From the NCBI GenBank assembly GCA_036493735.1, contig DASXPH010000090.1, positions 124,001 to 188,000 of the forward strand: DNA of 64,000 bases. Reading direction: 5' to 3'. Shown one piece after another: positions 52,699-61,481 of this stretch; the stretch's first letter is position 1; every line of letters begins with the position of its first letter. The stretch is from AG2 sp036493735. Its GTDB lineage: Bacteria > Gemmatimonadota > Gemmatimonadetes > Gemmatimonadales > Gemmatimonadaceae. The translations under genes were made by a program, and so were the position numbers. The notes below the pieces were generated by a model. The model saw only the letters and a program-made list of their open reading frames with translations. It had not been told where the DNA came from and made no database searches.

Positions 52699-55373
52699 CA
52701 CGACGCCGGCGCTGGCCGCGTTTCTTCCGCACCTCCGTGCAGGACGAGGTGGAGCGCGAGCTCGCCTTTCATCTCGAGATGACGACCCGCGAGCTGATGG
52801 AGCAGGGCATGAGCAGAGCGAATGCACGGGCCGAAGCCGAGCGGCGCTTTGGCGACAGCGCGTCGATCAACGCCGAGTGTCGACGTTACGGCGAGGAGCG
52901 CGACCGACGCGCGCATCGTGCCGAGTACCTGCACGAGCTGCGACAGGACGTGACCTTCGCGCTGCGACAGCTCGGCCGCGCGCGCTCCTTCACGGCCATC
53001 GCCGGCATCACGCTCGCGTTAGGCATCGGCGCCACCGCCGCCGTGTTCAGCGCGCTCGACGCCGTCGCGCTGCGTCCCCTGCCATATCCGGACGCCGATC
53101 GGATCGTGAATGTGCAACCGACGCGCAAAGGCGAGCTGACCGATCCGTCTCCGCCCGAGTTCCTCGCCTTCCGCAGTGTGCCCGCCTTCGAGCACGTCGC
53201 CGCCGCGGTGTTGCAGGCGGGCATCACGATGCGAATCGGCGATGTGCCGGAGATGATCACCGGCGCCCACGTCAGCTCCGAGTACTTCGCCGTCTTCGGC
53301 GTACATCCGCTCATCGGTCGCACCTTTACCGCCCAGGAGGACGCACCCGGTCAGTCGAACGTCGCCGTCATCAGCTATCGGCTATGGATGAGCCACTTCA
53401 ATGGCGACCGCGGCGTACTGAATCGACGCGTCGAGATGGACGGCACGCCGCACACGATCCTTGGCGTCATGCCGCCGAGCTTCGACCTCACTCGCGGCAG
53501 CGAAGACATCTGGACGCCCATCGCGTTCTCATCAGATGACGCGACGAAGTATGGTGAGCATTATCTCAGGGTTGTCGCGCGGCTCCGGCCCGGTGTCACG
53601 CCTGCGCAAGCGGGCGCCGCGGCAACTCCCGCCGAGCGTGAGTTGAGCACGCACCTCACATATAGAACGCTCGCGCTTACGGATTATGGCGTCGTGGCGC
53701 ATCGCTACCGGGACGGGCTCGTCGGCGACTATCAATCGCTGCTGCTCGTGCTCCTCGGGGCCGTGAGCTTCGTGCTCCTCATCGCGTGCGGAAATGTCGC
53801 CAACCTGCTGCTCGCGCGTGGCAGCGCCCGAACCAAGGAGCTGGCCATCCGTGCCGCTCTCGGCGCGGGGCGCGGCCGAATCGTCAGGCAACTCCTCACC
53901 GAGAGCCTCGTCCTCGCCATCAGCGGCGCCGCCGGCGGCCTTCTCGTCGCGTACGGCTTGCAGCGCGTGATCCTCGCCGTCAGCCCCGAAGACGTGCCGC
54001 GTCTCGACCACGCGCGCATCGATGCCCGCGTCCTCGCCTTCACGTTAGGCATCAGCGTGCTCGCTGCCCTCGTCTTCGGCTTGCTTCCCGCGCTGCGGGC
54101 CGCCCGCCCTCAGCTGCAACAGACGCTGCGCGAGGGAGGCCGCGGCTCGGTGACGCGCGATCGCCTCCGCCCGGTGCTCGTTGCCGCCGAGGTGGCGCTC
54201 GCCATCACCTTGCTCGTCGGATCGGGCCTCCTCATTCGAAGCGCGTGGCTCATGCAACGCATCGACCCCGGCTTCGATCCCCGCGGCGTGCTCACGGCGC
54301 GGCTCATTCTGCCCGGCGCCCGCTATCCTACCGCTGCGGGGATTACACGCGCGTATGGCGCGATCCGCGACGAGGCGGCGCGAATTCCCGGAGTCCAATC
54401 GGCCGCCATCACGTCGGTCGCGCCGCTCTCCGGCTCGTCGATGCAGTCGTCCGTCCAGGCGGAAGATCGCCCAATCGACGACAAGTCGCCGCAGGCGAAT
54501 GTGCGCTTCACCAGCAGTGGCTATTTCGGCACGATGCACATTCCGTTGATTGCCGGTCGGGACATCGCGACGACGGACAACGCCGCGGCGCCGCAGGTGG
54601 CGGTCATCAACGAAGCGCTGGCGCGGCTGCTCTGGCCGAATATCGAGCCGCGCGAAGCGCTTGGTCATGGGATTGCCGGTGTCGCGCCGAAGAATGGACC
54701 CAAGTACCGCACGGTCGTCGGCGTCGTGGGGGACGTGCACGAGTCGGGCTTGAACGAGAAGCCCGCGCCGGCGTTCTACATTCCGTACGAGCAGACGCCG
54801 GAGCTGATGTGGCCGCTCATTCAGCGCTCGTTGGTCGTGGTCGTTCGCGGACCGGCGGCCGAAGGATCGGCCGAGGCGCTCGTCAATCCGCTGTCGCGCG
54901 CGGTGGCGCGCGTCGATCCGTCGCTGCCGCTCACGGAGGCGAGGTCGATGAGCTATTTCATGCGGGCTTCGCTCGCGACAGCACGGATGAACACCGTGCT
55001 GCTCTCGCTGCTCGGCGGCATCGCGCTCGTGCTGGCGATCGTTGGCATTTATGGCGTCGTTTCGTTCTTCGTCAACCAGCACGTGCACGAGATCGGCATC
55101 CGGCTCGCCCTCGGCGCGACGCCGGCGCTCATCTGGCGCTTCGTCATGCGCCGCGGTCTCGCGCCGATCGTCGCCGGTCTCGGCGTCGGCATCAGCCTGT
55201 CTCTTGTCACGACGAATGTGCTACGACAGCAGCTCTACGGCGTGAGCGCGCACGATCCGCTGACCCTGGTCGGCGTGGGATCGCTGCTGCTCGTCATCGC
55301 CGTGGTCGCGATGTACGTTCCGGCACGGCGCGCGATGCGCGTCGCCCCGATCATCGCCCTGAACGAGAGCTGA
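52695..55373 (+). CDS. ADOP-type ABC permease with N-terminal prefix domain
   Basis: An 892-aa protein. The first 85 residues form the ADOP prefix (SVQDEVERELAFHLEMTTREL, AEAERRFGD). Two MacB_PCD/FtsX units follow, with ALGIGATAAVFSALDAVALRPLPY, GNVANLLLARGSARTKELAIRAALGAG (in parts), and the closing HEIGIRLALGATPALIW. GTG 52695 overlaps the padR stop; the frame is open into padR but that extension is not real. No ATPase is encoded nearby. Confidence 0.93.
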   Translation: MTRRRRWPRFFRTSVQDEVERELAFHLEMTTRELMEQGMSRANARAEAERRFGDSASINAECRRYGEERDRRAHRAEYLHELRQDVTFALRQLGRARSFTAIAGITLALGIGATAAVFSALDAVALRPLPYPDADRIVNVQPTRKGELTDPSPPEFLAFRSVPAFEHVAAAVLQAGITMRIGDVPEMITGAHVSSEYFAVFGVHPLIGRTFTAQEDAPGQSNVAVISYRLWMSHFNGDRGVLNRRVEMDGTPHTILGVMPPSFDLTRGSEDIWTPIAFSSDDATKYGEHYLRVVARLRPGVTPAQAGAAATPAERELSTHLTYRTLALTDYGVVAHRYRDGLVGDYQSLLLVLLGAVSFVLLIACGNVANLLLARGSARTKELAIRAALGAGRGRIVRQLLTESLVLAISGAAGGLLVAYGLQRVILAVSPEDVPRLDHARIDARVLAFTLGISVLAALVFGLLPALRAARPQLQQTLREGGRGSVTRDRLRPVLVAAEVALAITLLVGSGLLIRSAWLMQRIDPGFDPRGVLTARLILPGARYPTAAGITRAYGAIRDEAARIPGVQSAAITSVAPLSGSSMQSSVQAEDRPIDDKSPQANVRFTSSGYFGTMHIPLIAGRDIATTDNAAAPQVAVINEALARLLWPNIEPREALGHGIAGVAPKNGPKYRTVVGVVGDVHESGLNEKPAPAFYIPYEQTPELMWPLIQRSLVVVVRGPAAEGSAEALVNPLSRAVARVDPSLPLTEARSMSYFMRASLATARMNTVLLSLLGGIALVLAIVGIYGVVSFFVNQHVHEIGIRLALGATPALIWRFVMRRGLAPIVAGLGVGISLSLVTTNVLRQQLYGVSAHDPLTLVGVGSLLLVIAVVAMYVPARRAMRVAPIIALNES

Positions 55374-55390
55374 TACGCAGGATCAAATCA

Positions 55391-56152
55391 ATGGGCCGCA
55401 CGCTTCTGTTCGCGGCCGCCGCCGCAATGTCGCTGCCGATCGTTAGGCCGCACGCGGCCGGCGGCCCGCCGGTCTTTCCCCTTTCCAGCGTCCATGCCGC
55501 GACGGACTCCGAGGAGATCGCGCTCGGCGCCGCGCTCGCCGCGCAATTCGATCGCGACCGCGGCATCGCGCCCTCACCAGAGACGCAGCGCATCGAAGAA
55601 TATCTGCAGCACATCGCCGACTCGCTCGGCCAGCACGCGCAACGGCGACTCCCCTGGCGGATTCACTTCGATCCGCATCCGGGGATCAAGAGTGGATTCG
55701 CGCTGCCTGGCGGGCACATCGTCATCTGGGGCGGCATCCTCGCTTACATGGCCACGGAGGACGAAGCCGCCGCCGTCATCGCGCACGAGATCGAGCACAT
55801 CGACGACGGCCAGGTATCGCGCCGCATCGACAGCCTGGCGCGCACCCAGAACCGGGACGTGAATGTACCGTCACAATGGAGCTGGGACGAATTCGGCGCC
55901 AGCTACGGCGAGGTGCTGGAGAATCTCTGCGACTACAAGGGCGCGAAGCTCGCCGTCGCGGCAGGATTCTCGCCGTATGGCTTCCGCACGATCCTCGAGA
56001 GCTTCATCGCGTTAGGCAGGGTACACGCGCCGAACGCGCCGCCGCCCAAGGCGATCCTGGATCGTATCGAGCAGATCGACCGCGAGATCGCCGCCGAGCA
56101 CTGGAAGTCGCGTACGTCAACGCGTCCCCTGTCTCTGCCGGGCAACGGGTAG
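55391..56152 (+). CDS. Secreted M48-family metalloprotease
   Basis: A 253-aa protein. The signal segment is at residues 1-22; the zinc motif HEIEH is at 132-136 in AHEIEHIDDG, and the likely third ligand is a Glu in the helix around ASYGEVLENLCDYKGAKLAVAAGF (read in parts). GFALPGGHIVIWGGIL is a standard M48 strand. It lies 17 bp after the ADOP permease gene and probably belongs to the same transcript. It would be a periplasmic quality-control protease. Confidence 0.88.
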   Translation: MGRTLLFAAAAAMSLPIVRPHAAGGPPVFPLSSVHAATDSEEIALGAALAAQFDRDRGIAPSPETQRIEEYLQHIADSLGQHAQRRLPWRIHFDPHPGIKSGFALPGGHIVIWGGILAYMATEDEAAAVIAHEIEHIDDGQVSRRIDSLARTQNRDVNVPSQWSWDEFGASYGEVLENLCDYKGAKLAVAAGFSPYGFRTILESFIALGRVHAPNAPPPKAILDRIEQIDREIAAEHWKSRTSTRPLSLPGNG

Positions 56153-56164
56153 GACGCGGAGGTA

Positions 56165-57853
56165 TCAAAGTTTCCGCCGATTGACCTCTTCGACCGCGAA
56201 GGCAACCGCGCGTGCCGTCAGCGCCATGTACGTGATCGAGGGATTGACGCACGACGTACTGGCCATGCACGAGCCGTCCGTGACGAAGAGATTCGGGACG
56301 TCGTGCGCCTGGTTGTGCGCGTTGAGCACCGACGTCTTCGCGTCGCGGCCCATGCGCACCGTGCCCATTTCGTGAACACTGAAACCCATCGGCGCGTTGT
56401 CGTCATAGGTCTGCACGTTCTTGCATCCCGCCGCCTCCAGCATCTCCGCCGACTGCGTCTTCATGTCGGCACGGAGCGCCTTCTCGTTCTCGCTCCACGA
56501 CCAGTGGATGTGCACGACGGGGATGCCCCACGCGTCCTTCCGCTCGGGGTCGAGCGAGATGTGATTCTCGTGGCGCGGCAGGCACTCGCAGTAGCCCTGG
56601 AGACTCATCGTCCATTCGCCGGGCTCACGCAGGCTTTGCTTGAGTGCGGTGCCGATACCTAACGAGCTACTGCCGCGCTGCCACCCCGCGCGGCCAGCTC
56701 CCGCCTGGATGCCGTAGCCACGCGTGAAGCTCACTCCCGCATCGGGCTTGCCGCCGAGATTCCGAAAGCGTGGGATGTACGCGCCTGTTGGACGGCGACC
56801 GAAGTAGTACTCGTCCTGCAGTCCCGGTACCACGCCATGCGCTCCCGCCTTGGAAAGGTGATCCATGAGGTTGTGGCCGACCTCGCCGCTCGAGTTGGCG
56901 AGACCGTTCGGGAATCGGCGGCTCTTCGAGTTCAGCAGGATCTGCGCGGTGCCGATTGTCGACGCGTTCAGAAAGATCAGACGACCCAGATACTCACGCG
57001 ACGCTCTCGTCTTGCCATCGATGACGCGGACACCGATCGCTCGATCCGTCTTGTCGTCGTACAGCACACTCTCGACGATCGCGTCGGTGACGACAGTGAG
57101 TCGCCCCGTCTTGCGCGCGGCCGGCAATGTCGCGCTCAAGCTGCTGAAGTACGCGCCGAAGCTGCAGCCGCGGGCGCACTGGTTGCGCGCCTGGCAGCGA
57201 GTGCGCCCTTCATGATCGCGGGTGAGATTCGCGACGCGCGTGATCGTCACGTGCCTGCCCTTGAACGCGCCCTCGATGCCGCGCTTCACGAACTGCTCGG
57301 CGCAGTTCAACTCCCAAGGCGGTAAGAACTCGCCGTCAGGTAGATATGAAAGTCCTAATCGCTCACCGGCAATGCCGACGAAGCGCTCGACGTGGCTGTA
57401 CCACGGCGCGAGATCGGCGTAGCGGATCGGCCAGTCCACACCGTGACCGTCGCGCAAATTCGCCTCGAAATCGAGGTCACTCCATCGCCAGCAGGCGCGT
57501 CCCCAGAGCAGGCTTCGGCCGCCAAGGTGGTAGCCGCGGATCCAGCGAAACTGCTGATCGCCATCCGTGATGTATGGATGCTCGCGATCGCTCACGAAAA
57601 AATGTTTCGTTGCCTCACCAAACGCGTAGTTCTTGCTCTGAATCGGATAGTCGCGGGCGTAGAGCTCCTTGTCACCGCGGCCGCGATGCGGGAAATCCCA
57701 CGGCTGCATCCACTCGGTTACGTAGTCTTTGCCATGCTCGACGTTGCGCCCGCGCTCGATCACCAGCGTGCGCAGACCGCGCTCCGTGAGCTCCTTCGCC
57801 GCGAATCCCCCGGTCATGCCCGACCCAACGACGATCGCGTCGAACGGCTCCAT
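56165..57853 (-). CDS. GMC-family FAD-dependent sugar oxidoreductase
   Basis: A 562-aa protein. The FAD-binding fold starts near the N terminus (DAIVVGSGMTGGFAAKEL), with YHLGGRSLLWGR, the C-terminal HEMGTVRMG and a Ser/Cys/Asn-rich end (TSCVNPSITYMALT). It matches the GMC subunit of gluconate 2-dehydrogenase-type enzymes. ATG 57853 overlaps the stop of the subunit-3-like gene by one base (TGATG) and is preferred over a GTG 12 bp upstream. It should oxidise a sugar or sugar acid with the small partner encoded just upstream. Confidence 0.92.
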   Translation of the reverse strand: MEPFDAIVVGSGMTGGFAAKELTERGLRTLVIERGRNVEHGKDYVTEWMQPWDFPHRGRGDKELYARDYPIQSKNYAFGEATKHFFVSDREHPYITDGDQQFRWIRGYHLGGRSLLWGRACWRWSDLDFEANLRDGHGVDWPIRYADLAPWYSHVERFVGIAGERLGLSYLPDGEFLPPWELNCAEQFVKRGIEGAFKGRHVTITRVANLTRDHEGRTRCQARNQCARGCSFGAYFSSLSATLPAARKTGRLTVVTDAIVESVLYDDKTDRAIGVRVIDGKTRASREYLGRLIFLNASTIGTAQILLNSKSRRFPNGLANSSGEVGHNLMDHLSKAGAHGVVPGLQDEYYFGRRPTGAYIPRFRNLGGKPDAGVSFTRGYGIQAGAGRAGWQRGSSSLGIGTALKQSLREPGEWTMSLQGYCECLPRHENHISLDPERKDAWGIPVVHIHWSWSENEKALRADMKTQSAEMLEAAGCKNVQTYDDNAPMGFSVHEMGTVRMGRDAKTSVLNAHNQAHDVPNLFVTDGSCMASTSCVNPSITYMALTARAVAFAVEEVNRRKL

Positions 57854-58587
57854 CAGGTTGCCCACGCGCGCCCCACTTTCGCGAACGGCACACAGCCTTC
57901 GTAGCGTCCCGGCACCTGCACATAGCGCAGCTCTTTCGTCGCGCCGGGCTGGGAGGTGTAGTAACCCAGCACGGTGAGCTCCTTCATCGTGCGGAAAAAC
58001 GCCGGCGCCTTGTCCTGCTGCGCGGCCACGCCAACGCGCGAGGTGTCGCCGCTCGGACTCACGAGCCCTCCACCGCCGCGCTCCGTTTCCCGAGACGCCC
58101 TGTTCGCGACCACTTCGTTGCTCGCTCGCGGCGCGAGACTTTCGCGATCCAGTGCCTCGAGCAACGCTGCCTGTTCGCTTGCTCGCGCGTCGAGGAAGGA
58201 ACGGCCGTACGCCCTCCGCGCGCGAGCGTCGATCGCGGCGAGTCCCGCCAGTAGTTGCTCGCGCTCAGCGGGCGTGTAGTACTCGGCGAGCATCGTGTCC
58301 ACGAACGCCGGTACGCCGACGGCGCGCGCGCCGGGAGTGTCCGTCGTGGGAATGATGTGCTCCGCGATCGTCGCGACCTGCTCGAGCTGTTGCGCCGACA
58401 ATACGCGCGGCGTCCACGTGCCTGACGAGCGCGCCGCCGCGAGGCTCCGCGTCAGCGCCGGCTCCAGGCCCACTCCCGACAAGCCGAGGCCGAGCAGCAA
58501 CGCGAGCCGCTGCACGGCCTCGCGTCGAGCGATGACTTCTTCGGCGACGTCGATATCATCGGTCCGATCACCCGGCGCTTTCGTCAC
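57853..58587 (-). CDS. Gluconate 2-dehydrogenase subunit 3 family protein
   Basis: A 244-aa protein. An N-terminal RREAVQRLALLLGLGLSG segment is a twin-arginine-like or membrane signal, and the body has LSAQQLEQVATIAEHIIPTTDTPGARAVGVPAFVD (in parts), the hallmark of subunit 3. A low-complexity insert (SNEVVANRASRETERGGGG) lies near residue 165. The partner GMC gene follows with a one-base overlap. It usually helps export or maturation of the FAD subunit. Confidence 0.9.
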   Translation of the reverse strand: MTKAPGDRTDDIDVAEEVIARREAVQRLALLLGLGLSGVGLEPALTRSLAAARSSGTWTPRVLSAQQLEQVATIAEHIIPTTDTPGARAVGVPAFVDTMLAEYYTPAEREQLLAGLAAIDARARRAYGRSFLDARASEQAALLEALDRESLAPRASNEVVANRASRETERGGGGLVSPSGDTSRVGVAAQQDKAPAFFRTMKELTVLGYYTSQPGATKELRYVQVPGRYEGCVPFAKVGRAWAT

Positions 58588-60083
58588 GCCTGAATTACCG
58601 TCGGTACGACGAATGGAGCGCGATACTCACGCTTGAGCAGGTCGTTTGCGCGCGTCGCATCCGGTCCGGTGAAGTGCTCCGCGGCGGGGTCGATGAGCAG
58701 CGGCATGCCGAGCGTCAGAGGCGTCTTCGACAGATCCACGTTGTTCGACGCGAGATGCTCGCACATCCGGCCGTACGCCTCCGTGAGCGGTGATGAGGAT
58801 TTGATCATGTCACGCAACTCCGCGTCCGGCATTGCCCGGCCGAGTCGATACGAGACGTTCGAGAGATGGCAGAGTGAGCTCGAGACGTGTCCCTCCTGGA
58901 CCGGGCCATAGAGCTCCTGCGTCTTTCGATTGCGCACCACGTCGACGAAGTTCTGCATGTGGCGGTCGGTGCCGCGAAACTCGCGAATTACCTTACCGTT
59001 CTTGTCCACGGCCGTCGCCGTTTCGTACGTCTTCGTGATGAGGCGACCGCCCTCGCAGTCGATGACGTTGCCGATGCTCACGCCGTGGTATTGATCCATG
59101 CCCGCCGTGTCGGCATTCGCGCGTGGATCGGCGCCGCTGCCCACGAGTCCCGCCCTGGACGGCAGACCGCGCACCTCGAAGATCAGTGGCGCGCGTGCGT
59201 ATTCGTGAATCACGACCTGTGTGTTCGGCGTCTCACCATCGTCGACGTAACCGAGTCGGCCGCCGATGCTCAGGGACCGGGGAGGGAAGCCAGATTCGCC
59301 AAGGAACCAGCGGGCGACATCCATCTGGTGAATGCCCTGGTTGCCGATATCGCCGTTGCCGTAGAGCCAGAACCAGTGCCAGTCGTAATGCACCGTTCCG
59401 TTCTTGGTATTTCTGTGTGGGGCGATGAGCGGCGCCGGCCCGCTCCAGAGATTGTAGTCGATCGTCGACGGCACTGGCTGCGGACCTTCGGTCTTGCCAA
59501 TGCTCTCGCGACGCTTGTAGCAGAAGCCGCGCGCCGCGGTGATGCGACCAAGATGTCCCGCATGGACCCAGTCGACTGCCTCGCGCAAACCCTCGCCGGA
59601 GCGGATCTGCATCCCCGCCTGCACCACGCGATTGTATTTCCTGGCCGCGGCGACGAGCTGCTGGCCTTCCCAGATCTCGTGCGAGACAGGCTTCTCGACA
59701 TAGACGTCCTTTCCCGCCTGCATCGCCCAGATTGCCGCCAGCGAATGCCAGTGATTCGGCGTCGCGATCGTGACGGCATCGACATCGTTCGCGGCGAAGA
59801 GGTCTCGCACGTCGACGTACGTCTTGACGTTGCCCTGATTCACCGTCGGCGCCACACGCTCCAGGATCGCTCGATCGACGTCGCAGATGGCGACGACACG
59901 GACCCCGGAGATCTTGGCGAGGCTGGAGAGGTGATTCCGACCGCGGCCGTTGAGGCCGATTACAGCGACGCGAAGGTCGTCGTTCGTTCCCATGATGTGG
60001 CGCCAGGAGCGCGCGGGAAGGGTGGTGCCCGCGGCGACGAGCGCGGTGCTCTTGATGAAATTGCGGCGAGAGATGGAGCTCAT
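58584..60083 (-). CDS. Tat-exported Gfo/Idh/MocA-family oxidoreductase
   Basis: A 499-aa protein. The Tat signal is MSSISRRNFIKSTALVAAG. The Rossmann fold starts LRVAVIGLNGRGRNHL, with AICDVD, IATPNHWH and the catalytic-type YVEKPVSH (EKP) motif. It should be periplasmic and use a tightly bound NAD(P) for sugar oxidation or reduction. The stop overlaps the next gene's start by 4 bp. The frame is open to 60275 but the Tat signal fixes ATG 60083. It heads the three-gene sugar-oxidation operon. Confidence 0.92.
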   Translation of the reverse strand: MSSISRRNFIKSTALVAAGTTLPARSWRHIMGTNDDLRVAVIGLNGRGRNHLSSLAKISGVRVVAICDVDRAILERVAPTVNQGNVKTYVDVRDLFAANDVDAVTIATPNHWHSLAAIWAMQAGKDVYVEKPVSHEIWEGQQLVAAARKYNRVVQAGMQIRSGEGLREAVDWVHAGHLGRITAARGFCYKRRESIGKTEGPQPVPSTIDYNLWSGPAPLIAPHRNTKNGTVHYDWHWFWLYGNGDIGNQGIHQMDVARWFLGESGFPPRSLSIGGRLGYVDDGETPNTQVVIHEYARAPLIFEVRGLPSRAGLVGSGADPRANADTAGMDQYHGVSIGNVIDCEGGRLITKTYETATAVDKNGKVIREFRGTDRHMQNFVDVVRNRKTQELYGPVQEGHVSSSLCHLSNVSYRLGRAMPDAELRDMIKSSSPLTEAYGRMCEHLASNNVDLSKTPLTLGMPLLIDPAAEHFTGPDATRANDLLKREYRAPFVVPTVIQA

Positions 60084-60249
60084 AACTCGGTGCCTAACGT
60101 TGAACGAGGGTGAGCTGCCCAATGGCGGCGTACCCGAGATATGCATAGCCGACCGCCAGCATGCAACCGGCCCGGACCGCCTCGCCAGCAGCGGCTTTGC
60201 ATCCCTCCGCCCAAGTGGTATCGTTGGCCATTCCTCGCCGATAGTCGGA

Positions 60250-61320
60250 ATGAGACACCTAACACTCTCGCTCACCGCGCTTGTGGCGCTCTATGTGGTC
60301 GATGCACCACTCACCACGCATCACGCACTACGCGCCACGCAAGTCGCCCCGCGTGTGGACATTGTACGCCATGACGCCGAGCAGCGCGTGGACGTACTCG
60401 TGGATGGAGTGCCGTTCACCTCGTACATCTGGCCGAGCGAAATAAAGAAGCCGGTCCTGTACCCGATTCGCGCCGCCTCGGGTGTCATCGTAACGCGTGG
60501 CTTCCCCCTCGCGCCCCGCCCGCGGGAGCACGTGGATCACCCGCACCAGGTGGGTATGTGGCTCACCCACGAAGACGTGAACGGGCTGGATTTCTGGAAC
60601 AATTCCACGGCGATCCCCGCCGAGCGCGCGCCGAAAATGGGCACGATCGTCCAACGCGCGATCCGTGGTGTTCGGAGCGGCGCGGGATCGGGGACGCTGG
60701 ACGTCACCGCCGAGTGGGTGGACTTCCGAGGCCACGCGATGCTCCGCGAGGACACGCGTTTCGTCTTTGGTGCCGCCGTCGGCCGCCGCACGATCGATCG
60801 CCTAACGACTCTCACCGCCCTCGGCGACACGGTGCGCCTCACCGACCAGAAGGACGGCTTCTTCGGCATGCGCGTCGCGCGCGCGCTCGAGCAACCGGCA
60901 ACACACCCCGAGCTGTCCATCGACGCCAGCGGCCATGCGACGACGGCACCGGTGCTCGACAACAGCGGCGTCACGGGCCATTACCGCAGCTCCGAAGGGC
61001 TGGCCGGTGACTCGGTGTGGGGAACCCGCGCCCGTTGGGTGACGCTCGAGGGTGACGTGGATGGCAAACCGGTGACTCTCGCGATCCTCGATCATCCGCG
61101 GAATCCCGGGTCCCCGGCGTATTGGCACGCCCGAGGCTACGGACTCTTTGCCGCGAATCCGCTGGGCGCGCGCATCTTCAGCCAGGGCAAGGACTCGCTC
61201 GACCTGCGCCTCGCGCCGGGCCAGTCCACGACGTTTCGTTATCGCGTCCTGATCCTGGATGCTCACTCGACGCCTGAACAGATCGAGCGCGAGTATCGCG
61301 AGTTTACGCGTGGCGCGTGA
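60250..61320 (+). CDS. DUF6807 (PmoA-like) secreted protein with repeat-derived N-terminal segment
   Basis: A 356-aa protein. The signal peptide (MRHLTLSLTALVALYVVDA) is followed by the short segment PLTTHHALRATQVA. The DUF6807 core follows: YIWPSEIKKPVLYPIRAASG, HPHQVGMWL, GLDFWNN, GFFGMRVA, WVTLEGDVDGKPVTLAILDHP (each in parts) and ending in FRYRVLILDAH. Family members sit with MocA oxidoreductases in glycan-degradation loci, as here (divergent from MocA). The segment after the signal is encoded by heptamer repeats (60304-60345). Confidence 0.88.
   Translation: MRHLTLSLTALVALYVVDAPLTTHHALRATQVAPRVDIVRHDAEQRVDVLVDGVPFTSYIWPSEIKKPVLYPIRAASGVIVTRGFPLAPRPREHVDHPHQVGMWLTHEDVNGLDFWNNSTAIPAERAPKMGTIVQRAIRGVRSGAGSGTLDVTAEWVDFRGHAMLREDTRFVFGAAVGRRTIDRLTTLTALGDTVRLTDQKDGFFGMRVARALEQPATHPELSIDASGHATTAPVLDNSGVTGHYRSSEGLAGDSVWGTRARWVTLEGDVDGKPVTLAILDHPRNPGSPAYWHARGYGLFAANPLGARIFSQGKDSLDLRLAPGQSTTFRYRVLILDAHSTPEQIEREYREFTRGA
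60304..60345. repeat. Heptanucleotide array inside a coding sequence (CACGC unit family)
   Basis: CACCACTCACCACGCATCAC, continuing as GCACTACGCGCCACGC, in frame inside the DUF6807 gene right after its signal peptide. It encodes TTHHALRAT. The same kind of array is intergenic at 61318 and 63888. Confidence 0.8.
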
Positions 61321-61432
61321 TGCGTGGCGCGCCCCGCGCCCCGCGTCCCGCGCCCCGCGTCCCGCGCCCCGCCCCACGCACCACGCTTCACGCCCCACGC
61401 ACCACGCACCACGCACCACGCGGGGCAACGAT
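61318..61432. repeat. Repeat region: GCGCCCC units then CACCACG heptamers
   Basis: After the DUF6807 stop, GTGATGCGTGGCGCG is followed by repeated CGCGCCCCGCGTCCCGCG, then CACGCACCACGC copies. It fills the spacer before the third ADOP gene; the ADOP frame is open through it but gives an Arg/Pro/His-rich peptide that is not counted as coding. Confidence 0.85.
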
Positions 61433-61481
61433 TTCAGCGAAACCCCTGTCTATCTCTCGTCTCCTCGCGAGGGATCGATCC

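Noticed and set aside
53786..55390. Long N-terminal extension of the M48 protease frame
   Set aside because: The frame is open for over 1.6 kb inside the ADOP gene, but the signal peptide and family start are at 55391.
61317..61481. Upstream extension of the third ADOP protein
   Set aside because: It translates the GC-rich and heptamer repeats into an Arg/Pro/His string; the family start is at 61482.
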